This document shows, piece after piece, positions 26,777-38,180 of a DNA stretch of 64,000 nucleotides. The stretch lies in assembly GCA_030018275.1 (NCBI GenBank), contig JASEGB010000001.1, positions 68,618 to 132,617 on the forward strand, given 5' to 3'. Each line of letters begins with the position of its first letter. Positions within the stretch are counted from its first letter, which is position 1. Under the pieces are notes generated by a model. It saw only the letters and a list, made by a program, of their open reading frames with translations. It did no database searches and was not told the DNA's origin. The DNA is from Actinomycetota bacterium. Lineage in GTDB: Bacteria > Actinomycetota > Aquicultoria > Subteraquimicrobiales > Subteraquimicrobiaceae. The translations under genes were made by a program, and so were the position numbers.

Positions 26777-27895
26777 CTACCCTCGACTTACCAATCTCAC
26801 TATTTCTAGGATCATGTTTGCTGCAACTTCCAAATCTGCGATGGTAATCTGCTCACTCGTCGAATGAACGTTCACCGCTCCCACACTTAAATTGACAGTG
26901 GGAATACCCGCTTTGTTGAAGATATTGGCGTCGCTGCCACCACCCGTGGCGATGAGTTTTGGCTCAATGCCCACAGCTCGTGCAGCATCCACAGCAATTT
27001 TTATAACCTGATCCTCACCACTCAAAGCGAAACCATCGTAAACCCGATTTACCTCAAGATCCAATTTAGCTCCCACGGTTGTGCTCCCCTTAACAAGACA
27101 ACTTTTCATGTGCCTCACTTGAGTTTTGAGCTTCTTGAGGGAAAGACTCCGAGCTTCACCTTCGATTGAGGTTTCTTCTGGTACAATATTAGCTGCTAAG
27201 CCTCCCTTTATAACTCCAATGTTAGCCGTGGTTTCACCATCGATCCTTCCAAGATCCATCTTAGAGATGGCGATGGCCGCCGCCTGAATAGCATTTATTC
27301 CCCGTTCGGGACATATCCCGGCATGAGCGGACTTGCCCCTGAATAAAGCCTTAATGGAATCCTGGAAAGGTGCACGGGTTACGATTCTTCCCGGAGGTCC
27401 TTCGCAATCCAGGATATAGCCAAACTTGGCTTTAAATCGAGAGAGATCAAGATTCTTGGAGCCAAAGAGTCCTTTTTCTTCAGCGATGGTGAACACGACC
27501 TCGATATCCCCATGGGATAATCCAACGGCTTTAAGGACATAGAGCAGTTCAAGAATGATGGCCACACCCGCTTTATCATCGGCGCCAAGGATGGTATCAC
27601 CTTTGCTGCGGATGATTCCATCCTTTATCTGAGGTTCGATGCCTATACCCGGCTCGACGGTATCCAAATGAGCATTAAATAAAAGGGTGGGAGCCGTGGT
27701 ATTACCGGGAAGATGCGCTATTACATTTCCGGTATCGCTCCCAACTCTTTCGCCCGCATCATCGATGCAGACATCGATATCTAATTTACCCAGTTTGTTT
27801 ACAATATATTCAGCTACTCTCCTCTCATAGAATGTAAGACTGTCGACTTTTATTAGTTCCGAAAAAGTCTCAACCAACCTCGATGTATTTATCAT
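26777..27895 (-). CDS. PepT-like M20-family peptidase
   Basis: A 372-residue metallopeptidase of the M20 family, PepT-like branch. Zinc ligands and catalytic residues are present: His76 with Asp78 in FNAHLDTVEPG, bridging Asp106 in LGADDKAGVAII, and Glu139/Glu140 in TIAEEKGLFGS. A dimerisation domain follows. The final His is in NVHSTSEQI. It probably removes residues from short peptides in the cytoplasm. It begins 9 bp after the pyrG stop, in an operon with pyrG and the DUF3866 gene. Confidence 0.9.
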   Translation of the reverse strand: MINTSRLVETFSELIKVDSLTFYERRVAEYIVNKLGKLDIDVCIDDAGERVGSDTGNVIAHLPGNTTAPTLLFNAHLDTVEPGIGIEPQIKDGIIRSKGDTILGADDKAGVAIILELLYVLKAVGLSHGDIEVVFTIAEEKGLFGSKNLDLSRFKAKFGYILDCEGPPGRIVTRAPFQDSIKALFRGKSAHAGICPERGINAIQAAAIAISKMDLGRIDGETTANIGVIKGGLAANIVPEETSIEGEARSLSLKKLKTQVRHMKSCLVKGSTTVGAKLDLEVNRVYDGFALSGEDQVIKIAVDAARAVGIEPKLIATGGGSDANIFNKAGIPTVNLSVGAVNVHSTSEQITIADLEVAANMILEIVRLVSRG

Positions 27896-27904
27896 TTTTC
27901 CTCG

Positions 27905-29578
<1,674 letters not shown>

Positions 29579-29633
29579 TCACGATTTCATAGTTAAATTC
29601 TACCAATTACTGCCGGTTACCACTAGTTACTCC

Positions 29634-30464
29634 CTACTTCCTGCGTCCCCATTCATCCATCCTCCTTAGAGCGGGTACCCTTAAAATAAAAGCGGAAATT
29701 GAATGCCTCTCCGCATAAATTTGAATCGTTATGAGCATGGCCAGGATGACGAGATTTATAAATCCCTGAAAATTAGCGATAAAGGAAAGACCGATGAGGG
29801 CTCCCAGAATATTCGATCCCACATCGCCCAACATGCACCGCTCGATGAGATCGGCTCGAAACAAAATCAAAATCGGTCCTACAAAAATCCCCCCAAGTTT
29901 CCAAATCGGACTGCGAAGGGTGAATAAAAAGATCGCCAAACTTAATATTAAAAAAACTTTAATTGCTCGTCCAGGTCTTACATCGAGAAGGTTGAATGTA
30001 TTCATGCACAGAGCCAATAAAATTGCATTAACGATGAGAAAAAATGAGTTTTCCGAAAAAATGCTGGCCACAAAGAGGGAAAGCAGTCCCCCTCCCAAAG
30101 CCTTGAGGGCACCCGTGGTCAAATGACCCCTTGCAAGTTCTCTGAAATGTCCTTTGAATCCACCCTGAGCCCTGGTTCCAAAGAGATCATCCAAAATTCC
30201 CAGAAAGCCCATCCCTAAAACTAGGGCGGTCAGGGGGAACAGCCATCTTTCAAAAAACAAAAGCTCTTGTGGAAATAAAACCGAGGTTATACCAAGGATG
30301 GCTATGAAATTGATTATTAACAAAAGACCTCCGCAGTTTGGTATCTTCCGTCCCCGATAATTCTCCCGCAAACAGCTTAAGGAAAGGAGAGAAAGGAGAA
30401 GGGGGAAAATCACCGCACTCACCATGAGTGATGTCAACAAGAACCAAAGAAACAATGAATTCAC
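29634..30464 (-). CDS. MraY/WecA-type glycosyl-1-phosphate transferase (family 4)
   Basis: A 276-residue polytopic membrane protein. The catalytic motifs of polyprenyl-phosphate sugar-1-phosphate transferases are present: LGILDDLFGTRAQGGFKGH, NTFNLLDVRPGR and MLGDVGSNILGALIG. It is shorter than typical MraY (about 360 residues) and lacks that subfamily's HHH box, so it is not the main peptidoglycan enzyme. It overlaps the GT2 gene by 4 bp. Together they could start and extend an envelope glycan on a lipid carrier. The sugar is unknown. Confidence 0.85.
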   Translation of the reverse strand: MNSLFLWFLLTSLMVSAVIFPLLLSLLSLSCLRENYRGRKIPNCGGLLLIINFIAILGITSVLFPQELLFFERWLFPLTALVLGMGFLGILDDLFGTRAQGGFKGHFRELARGHLTTGALKALGGGLLSLFVASIFSENSFFLIVNAILLALCMNTFNLLDVRPGRAIKVFLILSLAIFLFTLRSPIWKLGGIFVGPILILFRADLIERCMLGDVGSNILGALIGLSFIANFQGFINLVILAMLITIQIYAERHSISAFILRVPALRRMDEWGRRK

Positions 30465-31162
30465 CTCCCTGGCCAGGCAGGCCCTGGCCGGGCAGGCAGG
30501 CGAGACAAAACTGACCTTAGAACGTGATAAAATTGACGACCCCTATGTACAAACCCTCCGATATCCCTTCCCGTTTCAGCATGGGACATGGTCGTGGGTA
30601 TCTCCACGACTTTAAAGCCCAATCGAATGGTATCGATGGTAAGACCAACTTCAACCCCGAAACCGGGGTCAAATTTCCTCACCCTCTCCACAACCTCGCG
30701 GGTCAGTGCCCGTTGACCACATAATGGTTCGGACACAACCCTTCCTGTGCACCGTTTAATCCCCCAACGAGCAAATTTCTTGACCAACCCAAATCCCCCT
30801 TTAAGGCTTGGCTCGGGAAAATCGGCGATTGTCATATCCGCCTCTCCTCTGAGGACGGGTTGTAAAAGCTTCTCCACCTCAATGGCGGCATCCGCCAAAT
30901 CTCCATCGACCAAGAGTAAAACATCGTAATCCAATCCCCTAAGAGCTAGGTTCAAAGCTCCGCCCTTTCCAAGATTCCTTCCAGTGCGGATTACGCTCGC
31001 CCCCGCCTTCTGAGCCTCAAGTCCAGTATCATCCCTCGATCCATCATCTATTACGATTATTTCATCGATGAGCGGTATTCGCTTCAAAGCGGCAACGGTT
31101 TTGCCGATTCTCTTGGATTCATTGAAAGCGGGCACTAAAACTACAGTCCTTTTCCTCAACAC
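30461..31162 (-). CDS. Family 2 glycosyltransferase
   Basis: A 233-residue GT-A fold enzyme. VPAFNESKRIGKTVAAL, DEIIVIDDGSRDDTG and LLVDGDLAD give the nucleotide-sugar and metal-binding residues, and LCGQRALTREV resembles the acceptor-site region. The last residues (LPARPGPAWPGR) are read from a CCTGGCC/GGCAGG tandem stretch and look like a repeat-derived extension. It sits between the MctB-like gene and the family 4 transferase, so it may act in cell-envelope glycan synthesis. Confidence 0.87.
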   Translation of the reverse strand: MLRKRTVVLVPAFNESKRIGKTVAALKRIPLIDEIIVIDDGSRDDTGLEAQKAGASVIRTGRNLGKGGALNLALRGLDYDVLLLVDGDLADAAIEVEKLLQPVLRGEADMTIADFPEPSLKGGFGLVKKFARWGIKRCTGRVVSEPLCGQRALTREVVERVRKFDPGFGVEVGLTIDTIRLGFKVVEIPTTMSHAETGRDIGGFVHRGRQFYHVLRSVLSRLPARPGPAWPGR

Positions 31163-31181
31163 TTCTCCTTAATATCGTGAA

Positions 31182-32027
31182 CTAAGGGGGTAAAAGCCTC
31201 TCAGCCGTGGACTTAATGCCAAAATTTCCAGCCTTTCCTTGAAGTACAAGGATCAAAGCCACTCGCCCGGGGATGGTATCTACATTGTCAACGCTGGTTA
31301 TACCAGCATTTTTATAAGCTGGAATGGATGAAACTTTTGCATCGGTGGTTTCCACCCCGACCACAAAAATTTCGAGTTTTTTGAATTGTTCGATCAAAAG
31401 TGAATCTACATTGGAAATTTCGGATTTCTTCTGACTTTCTCCAAAGAGGACGACGTTCTCCACGGGAAGATTGAGTTCTCCACTTATTCTTATCAACCCC
31501 AAATTCGCTAACTCCGTTAGGAAAACGGAATCCGATGTTGTAACGAGCTCCATCGCCAGCTTTTCAACGACTTTTTTCTCCAGTTCCGATCTCGATAGCT
31601 TTTCCTCCGGAAAAAATGTGCTCAGTTTACCTCGGATATCAGAGCGCTTCGATCCAAAATCGGGGTGGAGGATTAAAAGAATGAAGCTTTTGGCATTAGC
31701 TTGATCCAAGGCTTCCTTCACTCCCCTTTGAACCTCTTCGGAGACCTTCGAGGTCACAATGATGGTTATTCTTTTCCCCTCCAATCGCCCCTCCACAATA
31801 TGGGGGAAAATTTCCCCTTGGAATTCTTCATTCCTTTTGAGTTCTCTTCCAAGCAAACGATTTTCCCCTCTGAGCTCATTGATATCCCTTTTTACGCTTT
31901 CCACCAGAGCTTTTTGCTGCTCAACCAAGATACCTTTATCCACAATTACCGTTCCCAACAGAATTCCAACGCCCAATGCGAGGAAAACCGCAACCAAAGA
32001 GGCTATATGATATCTCATGTCAAACAT
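31182..32027 (-). CDS. MctB/DUF3186-type copper transporter-like membrane protein
   Basis: A 281-residue protein with one N-terminal membrane helix (RYHIASLVAVFLALGVGILLGT), then a coiled coil (residues 30–65, ELRGENRLLGRELKRNEEF) and an extracytoplasmic alpha/beta domain. This is the MctB/DUF3186 layout. In mycobacteria MctB is an outer-envelope protein limiting copper, and it is encoded next to SteA as here. Copper handling in this organism is inferred only; the protein may instead help envelope assembly with SteA. Confidence 0.82.
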   Translation of the reverse strand: MFDMRYHIASLVAVFLALGVGILLGTVIVDKGILVEQQKALVESVKRDINELRGENRLLGRELKRNEEFQGEIFPHIVEGRLEGKRITIIVTSKVSEEVQRGVKEALDQANAKSFILLILHPDFGSKRSDIRGKLSTFFPEEKLSRSELEKKVVEKLAMELVTTSDSVFLTELANLGLIRISGELNLPVENVVLFGESQKKSEISNVDSLLIEQFKKLEIFVVGVETTDAKVSSIPAYKNAGITSVDNVDTIPGRVALILVLQGKAGNFGIKSTAERLLPP

Positions 32028-32038
32028 CGTGCTTCTCC

Positions 32039-33160
32039 TTAAATCCCAAAAATTAAGCGCAGTTTGTAAGCAAGCAGAGTAAGAAGTTGCCTGATGAGGG
32101 GTGAAGCTGCGACGATTGCGATGACAGTGACAAAAGCAGCCAAGAATATGAGTAATAAATAGGAAAATTTGACTCTACTGCGGTAAAGCTTATTCACACC
32201 TTTAGCATCAACCAATATACCTCCCACTTTAAGCCGCACTAAAAAGGTGCTGGCCATTCCCTCTCGACCTTTATCCAAAAATTCGATGAGATTGGCGTGT
32301 GTTCCCACGGCTACTATTAATTCCGCCCCCTTCTCATAAGCCAAAAGCAAGGCTACATCCTCGCTTATTCCAGAGGCTCTAAAAATTATGGGAGAAAGAC
32401 CCAAATTCTTTAAGCGAGAAAGCCCAGGTGCTCGGCCATCCGAATAAGCGTGGACTATCAGCTCGGCACCGGAGAGCAAAGCCTCATCGCTTACGCTGTC
32501 CATATCTCCAATGATTATATCAGGTTTATAACCCTCGTCTATCAGGGCATCGGCTCCTCCATCGACACCAATCAAGACGGGTTTGATTTCACGGATATAA
32601 GAACTCAATGCCTTCAGATCGGACTTATAATCATAGCCTCTGACTACCACCAGAGCATGGCGCCCATTGAAATCGACGGAAGTTATGGGTAAATTCACTC
32701 CTTCTAAAAGTAGAGCCTTTTCCTTTTGCATATAATAAAGGGTATTAGTGACAAATTTCTCGATTTCGGTGCTCAAACCTTCCTTGGCCTTTTCTATTTG
32801 CCGTTGAATGGTGGGAATCGTGAGGACTTCGCCACTGGCAATGGGCTCACCGCGTAAGAAAATTTTACCTTCCCGGATGACGAGCCTTTCACCCTCCTTG
32901 ACCCTCTTAAAAATTTCGTCACCCACATTATCTATTAGATATACACCCGCCGAGCACAGGAGCAGGGGTCCTATATTTGGATAACGTCCAGTACTAAAAG
33001 AGCTTGCATTAATGACCGCCCCCGGTTTAATCTCGATTAGAGCTTCCGCGGTTACTCTATCCAAATCTCCGTGGTCTATTACCGCAATTTCCCTTGGCTT
33101 CAAACGCTTGACCAGGTTCTTTGTCTTTCTATCCAGACGAACCCTTCCCTCAAAATACAT
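32039..33160 (-). CDS. steA: SteA-like protein (thiamine pyrophosphokinase-like fold, C-terminal TM)
   Basis: A 373-residue protein with the SteA features. The N-terminus has GRVRLDRKTKNLVKRLKPREIAVIDH, and a thiamine-pyrophosphokinase-like catalytic fold is present (VLIGVDGGADALIDEGYKPDIIIGDMDSVSD). Two C-terminal membrane helices (about 325–365) complete it. In Corynebacterium SteA is linked to cytokinesis and cell-wall hydrolase control. It is co-transcribed with the MctB-like gene (11 bp gap), as in other Actinomycetota. recN, usually upstream, is absent here. Confidence 0.86.
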   Translation of the reverse strand: MYFEGRVRLDRKTKNLVKRLKPREIAVIDHGDLDRVTAEALIEIKPGAVINASSFSTGRYPNIGPLLLCSAGVYLIDNVGDEIFKRVKEGERLVIREGKIFLRGEPIASGEVLTIPTIQRQIEKAKEGLSTEIEKFVTNTLYYMQKEKALLLEGVNLPITSVDFNGRHALVVVRGYDYKSDLKALSSYIREIKPVLIGVDGGADALIDEGYKPDIIIGDMDSVSDEALLSGAELIVHAYSDGRAPGLSRLKNLGLSPIIFRASGISEDVALLLAYEKGAELIVAVGTHANLIEFLDKGREGMASTFLVRLKVGGILVDAKGVNKLYRSRVKFSYLLLIFLAAFVTVIAIVAASPLIRQLLTLLAYKLRLIFGI

Positions 33161-33517
33161 ATATTACCTCACAATATCCCACAGATATTTTACTCCTAAA
33201 GATTAGATGTATTATTAACAAAATGGTTAACACTATGGTCGGGTGAAGTGCTCCGAAAACACGCGGTCGGCCTGGTTTCAGTTTAACCAAAGTCATCTCC
33301 GGCCGCCGCTCGGGTCTCGCCTCGCTACAAAACTTTGAGTATATTCAGAACCTTTCATAGGCGAGGCTCCGACACTTTCTTAACACTTACCCCTCCCTCG
33401 AATGTATAAAATGCAAACCTAACTCGTTAATAGTCCAGTTAAGGAAAGAAGGTTAAACATTCCCATGATAAAATTGAGAGGGCGAAATTCAAAATGCAGC
33501 AGTGCGGTATCCGTTGC
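33161..33517. other. Intergenic region with GC-rich core
   Basis: No gene is visible in these 357 bp. A GC-rich core (about 33245–33385) contains an imperfect inverted pair, TCTCGCCTCGCTA at about 33318 and TAGGCGAGGCTCC at about 33359, able to form a hairpin of about 50 bases. In related genomes recN lies between nadK and steA, so this may be a deletion scar. No remaining recN coding similarity was recognised. Confidence 0.4.
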
Positions 33518-34378
33518 TTAGAAGGATTCCCAGATTGCAAGTTTCTCTTTTAAAAGGGTATAGAAGTTTCGCCCATTGAGCTTCACCAAGCTAATGGAAG
33601 AGGCCGAGGTAGAAACCCTCACAAAGTCAAAGGGTTTTCCCTCAAAAATGATCATCCCATCTGCGCTCACCGTGACCCTCAATTGCTCACTCTTAGAACA
33701 CACTTTTATCTCGTCCGTGTCGTTCAAGATCACAGTCCTGTTAAAGAGGGAATGTGGGCAAACCGGTGTCATAAGAATAAGTCTCGTATCGGGAGAAACG
33801 AGTGGTCCTCCCACCGAAAGGGAATAGGCCGTTGAGCCCGTGGGGGTTGCAAAAATGAGACCATCGGAAGCATATCTACCGAAAAACTCGTCGTTGATGT
33901 AAACGTCGAATTCCAGCAGTCTTTGCCGCACTCCTCTCCCAACAACTATTTCATTTAGGGCCATATGCTTGGCTAAACTTTTTCGCCCCTGAACGACTTC
34001 ACAATCGAGCATCATCCTCTTCTGCAAACTAAAATCTTTATTCATTATCCTGGTGAGTGCGGGATATAAATCTTTGACCTCTATTTCGGAAAGGAAACCA
34101 AATTTACCCAAATTGACCCCGAGAATCGGTATATCACTGCCCCGAAGCAATCTCACAGCTCTTAAGATTGTGCCATCCCCACCGAGAACGATGACCAATT
34201 CAATGTCCTCGGCGATCTTCTCCTCGGGATAGCCTAAATCTGGACGATTTAAGGTTAAAGCTTCATCTTCGGGTATCTTTACCTTAATATTCCGTTCACA
34301 GAGCCAATTTACGACATCCCGTGTGATGGAGGCAACCTCTGTTTTTCCAAGATGAGCCACGATGGCCACGGCTTTCAT
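33518..34378 (-). CDS. nadK: NAD kinase
   Basis: A 286-residue NAD kinase that makes NADP. The GGDG motif is at 66–69 with catalytic Asp68 (VIVLGGDGTILRAVRLL). ALNEIVVGRG and the ATPTGSTAYSLSVGGPLV glycine-rich strand bind NAD. The length is typical. It follows tlyA by 47 bp, a conserved actinobacterial and firmicute pairing. Confidence 0.95.
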   Translation of the reverse strand: MKAVAIVAHLGKTEVASITRDVVNWLCERNIKVKIPEDEALTLNRPDLGYPEEKIAEDIELVIVLGGDGTILRAVRLLRGSDIPILGVNLGKFGFLSEIEVKDLYPALTRIMNKDFSLQKRMMLDCEVVQGRKSLAKHMALNEIVVGRGVRQRLLEFDVYINDEFFGRYASDGLIFATPTGSTAYSLSVGGPLVSPDTRLILMTPVCPHSLFNRTVILNDTDEIKVCSKSEQLRVTVSADGMIIFEGKPFDFVRVSTSASSISLVKLNGRNFYTLLKEKLAIWESF

Positions 34379-34425
34379 GATAATCCCCTACGATTCTGAA
34401 ATACATTTAATATTTCCCAAAATCT

Positions 34426-35256
34426 CTATAAGGATCTTTGGGCCTCCTCTACAATGCTCTTGACCCTTTTCAATATATGGGGTTCTTCCGTTTTCCTTTC
34501 ACCATCCAAGACTAAGTGCATGAGGAATTCGATATTTCCCTCCGCTCCTCGAAGAGGAGAAAAGATAAGATCTTTGACCTCAAACCCTTCGCCTTCGAAA
34601 TATCTCCAGAGATCTACGAGGACCCTTTCATGCACCTTGGGATCCTTTACGATTCCCCCCTTGCCCACGAATTCTCGGCCAGCCTCAAATTGTGGCTTAA
34701 TTAGAACCACCAATTTCGCCTTGGGCTTCAGGAGCTTAATCAAATTCGCGGTTATCTTCTTTACGGAAATAAAGGATAGATCGACCGTGGCAATATCGGC
34801 TAAGGCGGGTATTTTATCCGGTGTCAGGTATCGAATATTGGTCCGCTCTAAGAGATAAACCCTAGGATCTTGGCGGAGACGCCAAGCTATTTGCCCATAA
34901 CCTACATCCACAGCAATCACTCGTTTTGCCCCATGTTGGAGTAAGCAATCCGTGAATCCCCCCGTTGAAACCCCAACATCCAAAGCTATTTGCCCCTCCA
35001 CATCTATTTTAAACTCATCGAGAGCCCTTTTGAGCTTAACCCCACCCCGGGAGACAAAGGGAGTTTCCTCCCCTTTTATGCTAATAATGCTCTTGGGATC
35101 GATTAGAGTCCCCGCCTTGTGCACAACTTTATTATCCACGAGGACTCCTCCCTCCAAAATAGCAGCTTGTGCTCGCTCCCTGCTGGAGAAAAATCCCCTG
35201 TTGACCAAAACCACATCCACGCGCTCTCTCCTGCCCATGAACCCTCCATATTTCAC
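34426..35256 (-). CDS. tlyA: TlyA family rRNA 2'-O-methyltransferase
   Basis: A 276-residue protein with an N-terminal S4 domain (VLVNRGFFSSRERAQAAIL) and a Rossmann methyltransferase domain whose SAM loop is LDVGVSTGGFTDCLLQHGA. The catalytic Lys-Asp-Lys set is consistent with RAKRVIAVDVGYGQIAW, DLSFIS and LIKPQFEAGRE. TlyA methylates ribosomal RNA riboses and confers capreomycin sensitivity in mycobacteria. It lies 11 bp after dxs. Confidence 0.94.
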   Translation of the reverse strand: MKYGGFMGRRERVDVVLVNRGFFSSRERAQAAILEGGVLVDNKVVHKAGTLIDPKSIISIKGEETPFVSRGGVKLKRALDEFKIDVEGQIALDVGVSTGGFTDCLLQHGAKRVIAVDVGYGQIAWRLRQDPRVYLLERTNIRYLTPDKIPALADIATVDLSFISVKKITANLIKLLKPKAKLVVLIKPQFEAGREFVGKGGIVKDPKVHERVLVDLWRYFEGEGFEVKDLIFSPLRGAEGNIEFLMHLVLDGERKTEEPHILKRVKSIVEEAQRSL

Positions 35257-35267
35257 AGTTTAAGCAA

Positions 35268-37214
35268 CTAGCTTGGAAGCTCGGTAATCCGAGAGCTAAC
35301 TTCTTCAACGTCGCGATCGAACTTCTCCACCAGTTTATCGAGCTTCTTAAGTCCATCCTCTACGGTTGATGCGACCCCTGGCGCATCGAGATTCAAAGAG
35401 GATAAGAGATCATCAATGGACCCGTGGGTTATAAACTCGTCCGGGAGACCCAACTTAAGCAAGGGGAGAGAAATACCCCTATCATTTAAAACTTCCAATA
35501 CGCCACTGCCGAAGCCGCCTATCGAGGAATTTTCCTCCAGAGTTACGGTAAGATCATGATTTGGACATATCGTGTAAATCAACCTTACATCGAGAGGTTT
35601 GACGAACCTTGCATTCACAACGGTGCACGAAATTCCCTTTCCTTCCAGAATCTCCGCAGCTTTTAAGGCTATATTTACCATCCTCCCAATGGCCAGAAAA
35701 CATACATTTTTGCCCTCTTTTAGGATCTCTCCCTCGCCTATTTTGAGCATATTAAAATTCTTGGAGCGTTTCACACCCAAGGCAGAACCCCTGGGATATC
35801 TCACAGCCACTGGGCTTTCAATGTTAATGGCAGTATACAGCATATGGCATAGCTCGTCTTCATCCTTCGGAGCCATGACCACCATATTGGGAATATGTCT
35901 TAAGTAAGTGAGATCAAATGCACCATGATGAGTGGGACCATCCTCTCCCACAAGTCCAGCTCGGTCTATGGCGAAAACAACGTGTAAGTCCTGTAGGCAT
36001 ATATCTTGGATGATTTGATCGTAGGCTCTCTCCAAAAAGGTTGAATATATTGCGACCACGGGAAGCAATCCACCCAGACTTAGACCCGCTGCAAAGGTGA
36101 CCGCATGCTGTTCAGCAATGCCTACATCAAAGAAGCGGTCCGGAAAAGCATCCGCGAATTTATCCAGACCCGTGCCGCTGGGCATGGCCGCGGTTATTGC
36201 TACTATCTGTTGATTCTCCTTCGCCAGCTCCACCAAGGTATCGCCAAATATTTCAGTATACGATGGAAACCTGCTCTTCTTCTTGGGTTCCCCCGTCTCG
36301 ATTACAAAGGGCGCTGTTCCATGAAACTTATCCGGATTTCTTTCGGCTGGTGGATAACCACGTCCCTTCCTGGTCAAAATGTGGATGAGCACTGGTCCAC
36401 TGATTTCCTTGGCCAGTCGAATGTTTTGCTCCACGGATTCAATGTTATGACCATCGATTGGTCCCACATATTTTATTCCCAGTTCTTCAAAGATCATGCC
36501 AGGTACCAGTAGGTGCTTGAGACTCTCCTTTATGTGACCCCCAATTGTATACATCATTTCGCCGACGGCGGGTATCCTCTTTATTCTTTGCTCGATTTCC
36601 TCCTTTATCCTGTTATAGGCGGGGTCAAGGCGAATTCGACTGAGGTAGGAAGACATGGCTCCAACATTATTGGCTATGGACATCTCATTATCGTTCAATA
36701 TCACCATCAATTTCGTCCTTAGATGACCGGCTTGATTCAGAGCTTCATAGGCCATCCCCCCGGTGAGAGAACCATCCCCAATGACGGCAACGATGGTTTC
36801 ACCGGTGCCCCTTTTGTCCCTGGCCTCGGCCAAGCCCAAGGCTATACTTATAGAATTGCTAGCATGACCAGTATCGAAGACATCGTGCTCGCTCTCCGAC
36901 CTCTTGGGAAAGCCACCTAGGCCACCGTATTGACGGATGGTGTCAAATTGATCCTTTCGCCCGGTGAGCAACTTGTGAACATAGGATTGATGTCCCACGT
37001 CCCAGACGATTTTATCCTTCGGGCTGTCCAGAGCACGGTGTAATCCTATGGTCAGCTCGACTACCCCAAGATTGGGGCCGAGGTGCCCACCGGTCTTTGA
37101 AACGGTGGAGATAATTTTCTGACGAATTTCTTGAGCTAAAATTCGTAATTCGTCAGGTAAAAGATTTTTCAAATCAACTGGAGAATGGATTTTATCTAGA
37201 ATTTTCGAACTCAC
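35268..37214 (-). CDS. dxs: 1-deoxy-D-xylulose-5-phosphate synthase
   Basis: A 648-residue thiamine-diphosphate enzyme for the first step of the MEP isoprenoid pathway. It has the domain I TPP motif VIGDGSLTGGMAYEALNQAG, HQSYVHKLLTG and GHASNSIS, the central IDGH segment, and pyrimidine domain EQHAVTFAAGLSLGG. The C-terminal transketolase domain is complete. It is downstream of ispA (84 bp), giving a local pair for prenyl diphosphate synthesis. Confidence 0.96.
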   Translation of the reverse strand: MSSKILDKIHSPVDLKNLLPDELRILAQEIRQKIISTVSKTGGHLGPNLGVVELTIGLHRALDSPKDKIVWDVGHQSYVHKLLTGRKDQFDTIRQYGGLGGFPKRSESEHDVFDTGHASNSISIALGLAEARDKRGTGETIVAVIGDGSLTGGMAYEALNQAGHLRTKLMVILNDNEMSIANNVGAMSSYLSRIRLDPAYNRIKEEIEQRIKRIPAVGEMMYTIGGHIKESLKHLLVPGMIFEELGIKYVGPIDGHNIESVEQNIRLAKEISGPVLIHILTRKGRGYPPAERNPDKFHGTAPFVIETGEPKKKSRFPSYTEIFGDTLVELAKENQQIVAITAAMPSGTGLDKFADAFPDRFFDVGIAEQHAVTFAAGLSLGGLLPVVAIYSTFLERAYDQIIQDICLQDLHVVFAIDRAGLVGEDGPTHHGAFDLTYLRHIPNMVVMAPKDEDELCHMLYTAINIESPVAVRYPRGSALGVKRSKNFNMLKIGEGEILKEGKNVCFLAIGRMVNIALKAAEILEGKGISCTVVNARFVKPLDVRLIYTICPNHDLTVTLEENSSIGGFGSGVLEVLNDRGISLPLLKLGLPDEFITHGSIDDLLSSLNLDAPGVASTVEDGLKKLDKLVEKFDRDVEEVSSRITELPS

Positions 37215-37298
37215 TTTGAACGCCCCTTAAATTCAGTTGATAGCCATAGTCAATGGTAATAATCTTTTCTTTTTAAACTATCTAATATATTGATGGCG

Positions 37299-38180
37299 TT
37301 ATGACTCTCTTTCACGAACAAATTCTGCAAGATTCGCCAAAGCCCGAGTATCTTTATCCCTCAATCTGGTCAAAGCTTCTTTTGCTTTATCCGTTTCTTC
37401 TCGTGCCAATTCCCTGGATCTCTCCAAGCCAAAAGCCGCAGGAAATGTTGGCTTTAATTGCTCTCGATCGGAACCAATTTTTTTCCCCAAAAGAACCGTC
37501 TCTCCAACTACATCGAGAATATCATCGGTGATTTGAAAGGCTAGACCAAGATGGTGTGCATACTCAGTGATAATCGCCAATTCTTCTTCGGAGGCACCGG
37601 CCAAGATGGCACCGACTCTGGCTGCAGCCTTTATAAGCTCACCGGTTTTGTGGGTATGAATGAAATTCAAGGTGGCGAAATCAACTCGTCTCCCTGAGGA
37701 GAGAACATCCATAACTTGTCCTCCAACCATTCCCCGAGCACCAGAAGCCGATGCCAACTCCCCGATAACCCTAATGATCTTGAGAGGATCATCGGTTTGT
37801 TGTTTGGCGGAAACAAGATAAAAAGCTTCAGCAAAAAGGGCGTCTCCAGCTAAAATTGCAATATCCTCACCAAATAAAACATGGCAGGTTGGCTGGCCTC
37901 GTCGAAGATCATCATTATCTATCGCCGGTAAATCGTCGTGTATCAGGGAGTAAGTGTGGATATATTCAATGGCACAAGCTGTGGGAAGAACTCCTTCGGG
38001 TGCACATTCAAAAGTCTCGGCACTGAGGAGGGTGAGTACTGGCCTAAAGCGCTTACCACCTGAAAAAAGACTATGCCTCATGGCCTTATAAATCACTTGG
38101 GGATAATTATCCTCCGAAGGGAAAAAGCGGTGTAAGGCATCCTCAACCAGCAACCGTTTTTCCTCAGGATAGATTGCTCT
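37299..38180 (-). CDS. ispA: Polyprenyl (farnesyl/geranylgeranyl) diphosphate synthase
   Basis: A 293-residue trans-prenyltransferase counted from the GTG at 38180, chosen because GGAGGAG lies seven bases upstream. A TTG at 38228 lacks such a site and would overlap xseB by 65 bp. The first Asp-rich motif is DDLPAIDND (from residue 82), the second is TDDILDVVG, and GGKRFRPVLTLL binds the diphosphate. Product length is not certain from sequence. It overlaps xseB by 17 bp and precedes dxs. Confidence 0.93.
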   Translation of the reverse strand, partial: RAIYPEEKRLLVEDALHRFFPSEDNYPQVIYKAMRHSLFSGGKRFRPVLTLLSAETFECAPEGVLPTACAIEYIHTYSLIHDDLPAIDNDDLRRGQPTCHVLFGEDIAILAGDALFAEAFYLVSAKQQTDDPLKIIRVIGELASASGARGMVGGQVMDVLSSGRRVDFATLNFIHTHKTGELIKAAARVGAILAGASEEELAIITEYAHHLGLAFQITDDILDVVGETVLLGKKIGSDREQLKPTFPAAFGLERSRELAREETDKAKEALTRLRDKDTRALANLAEFVRERES

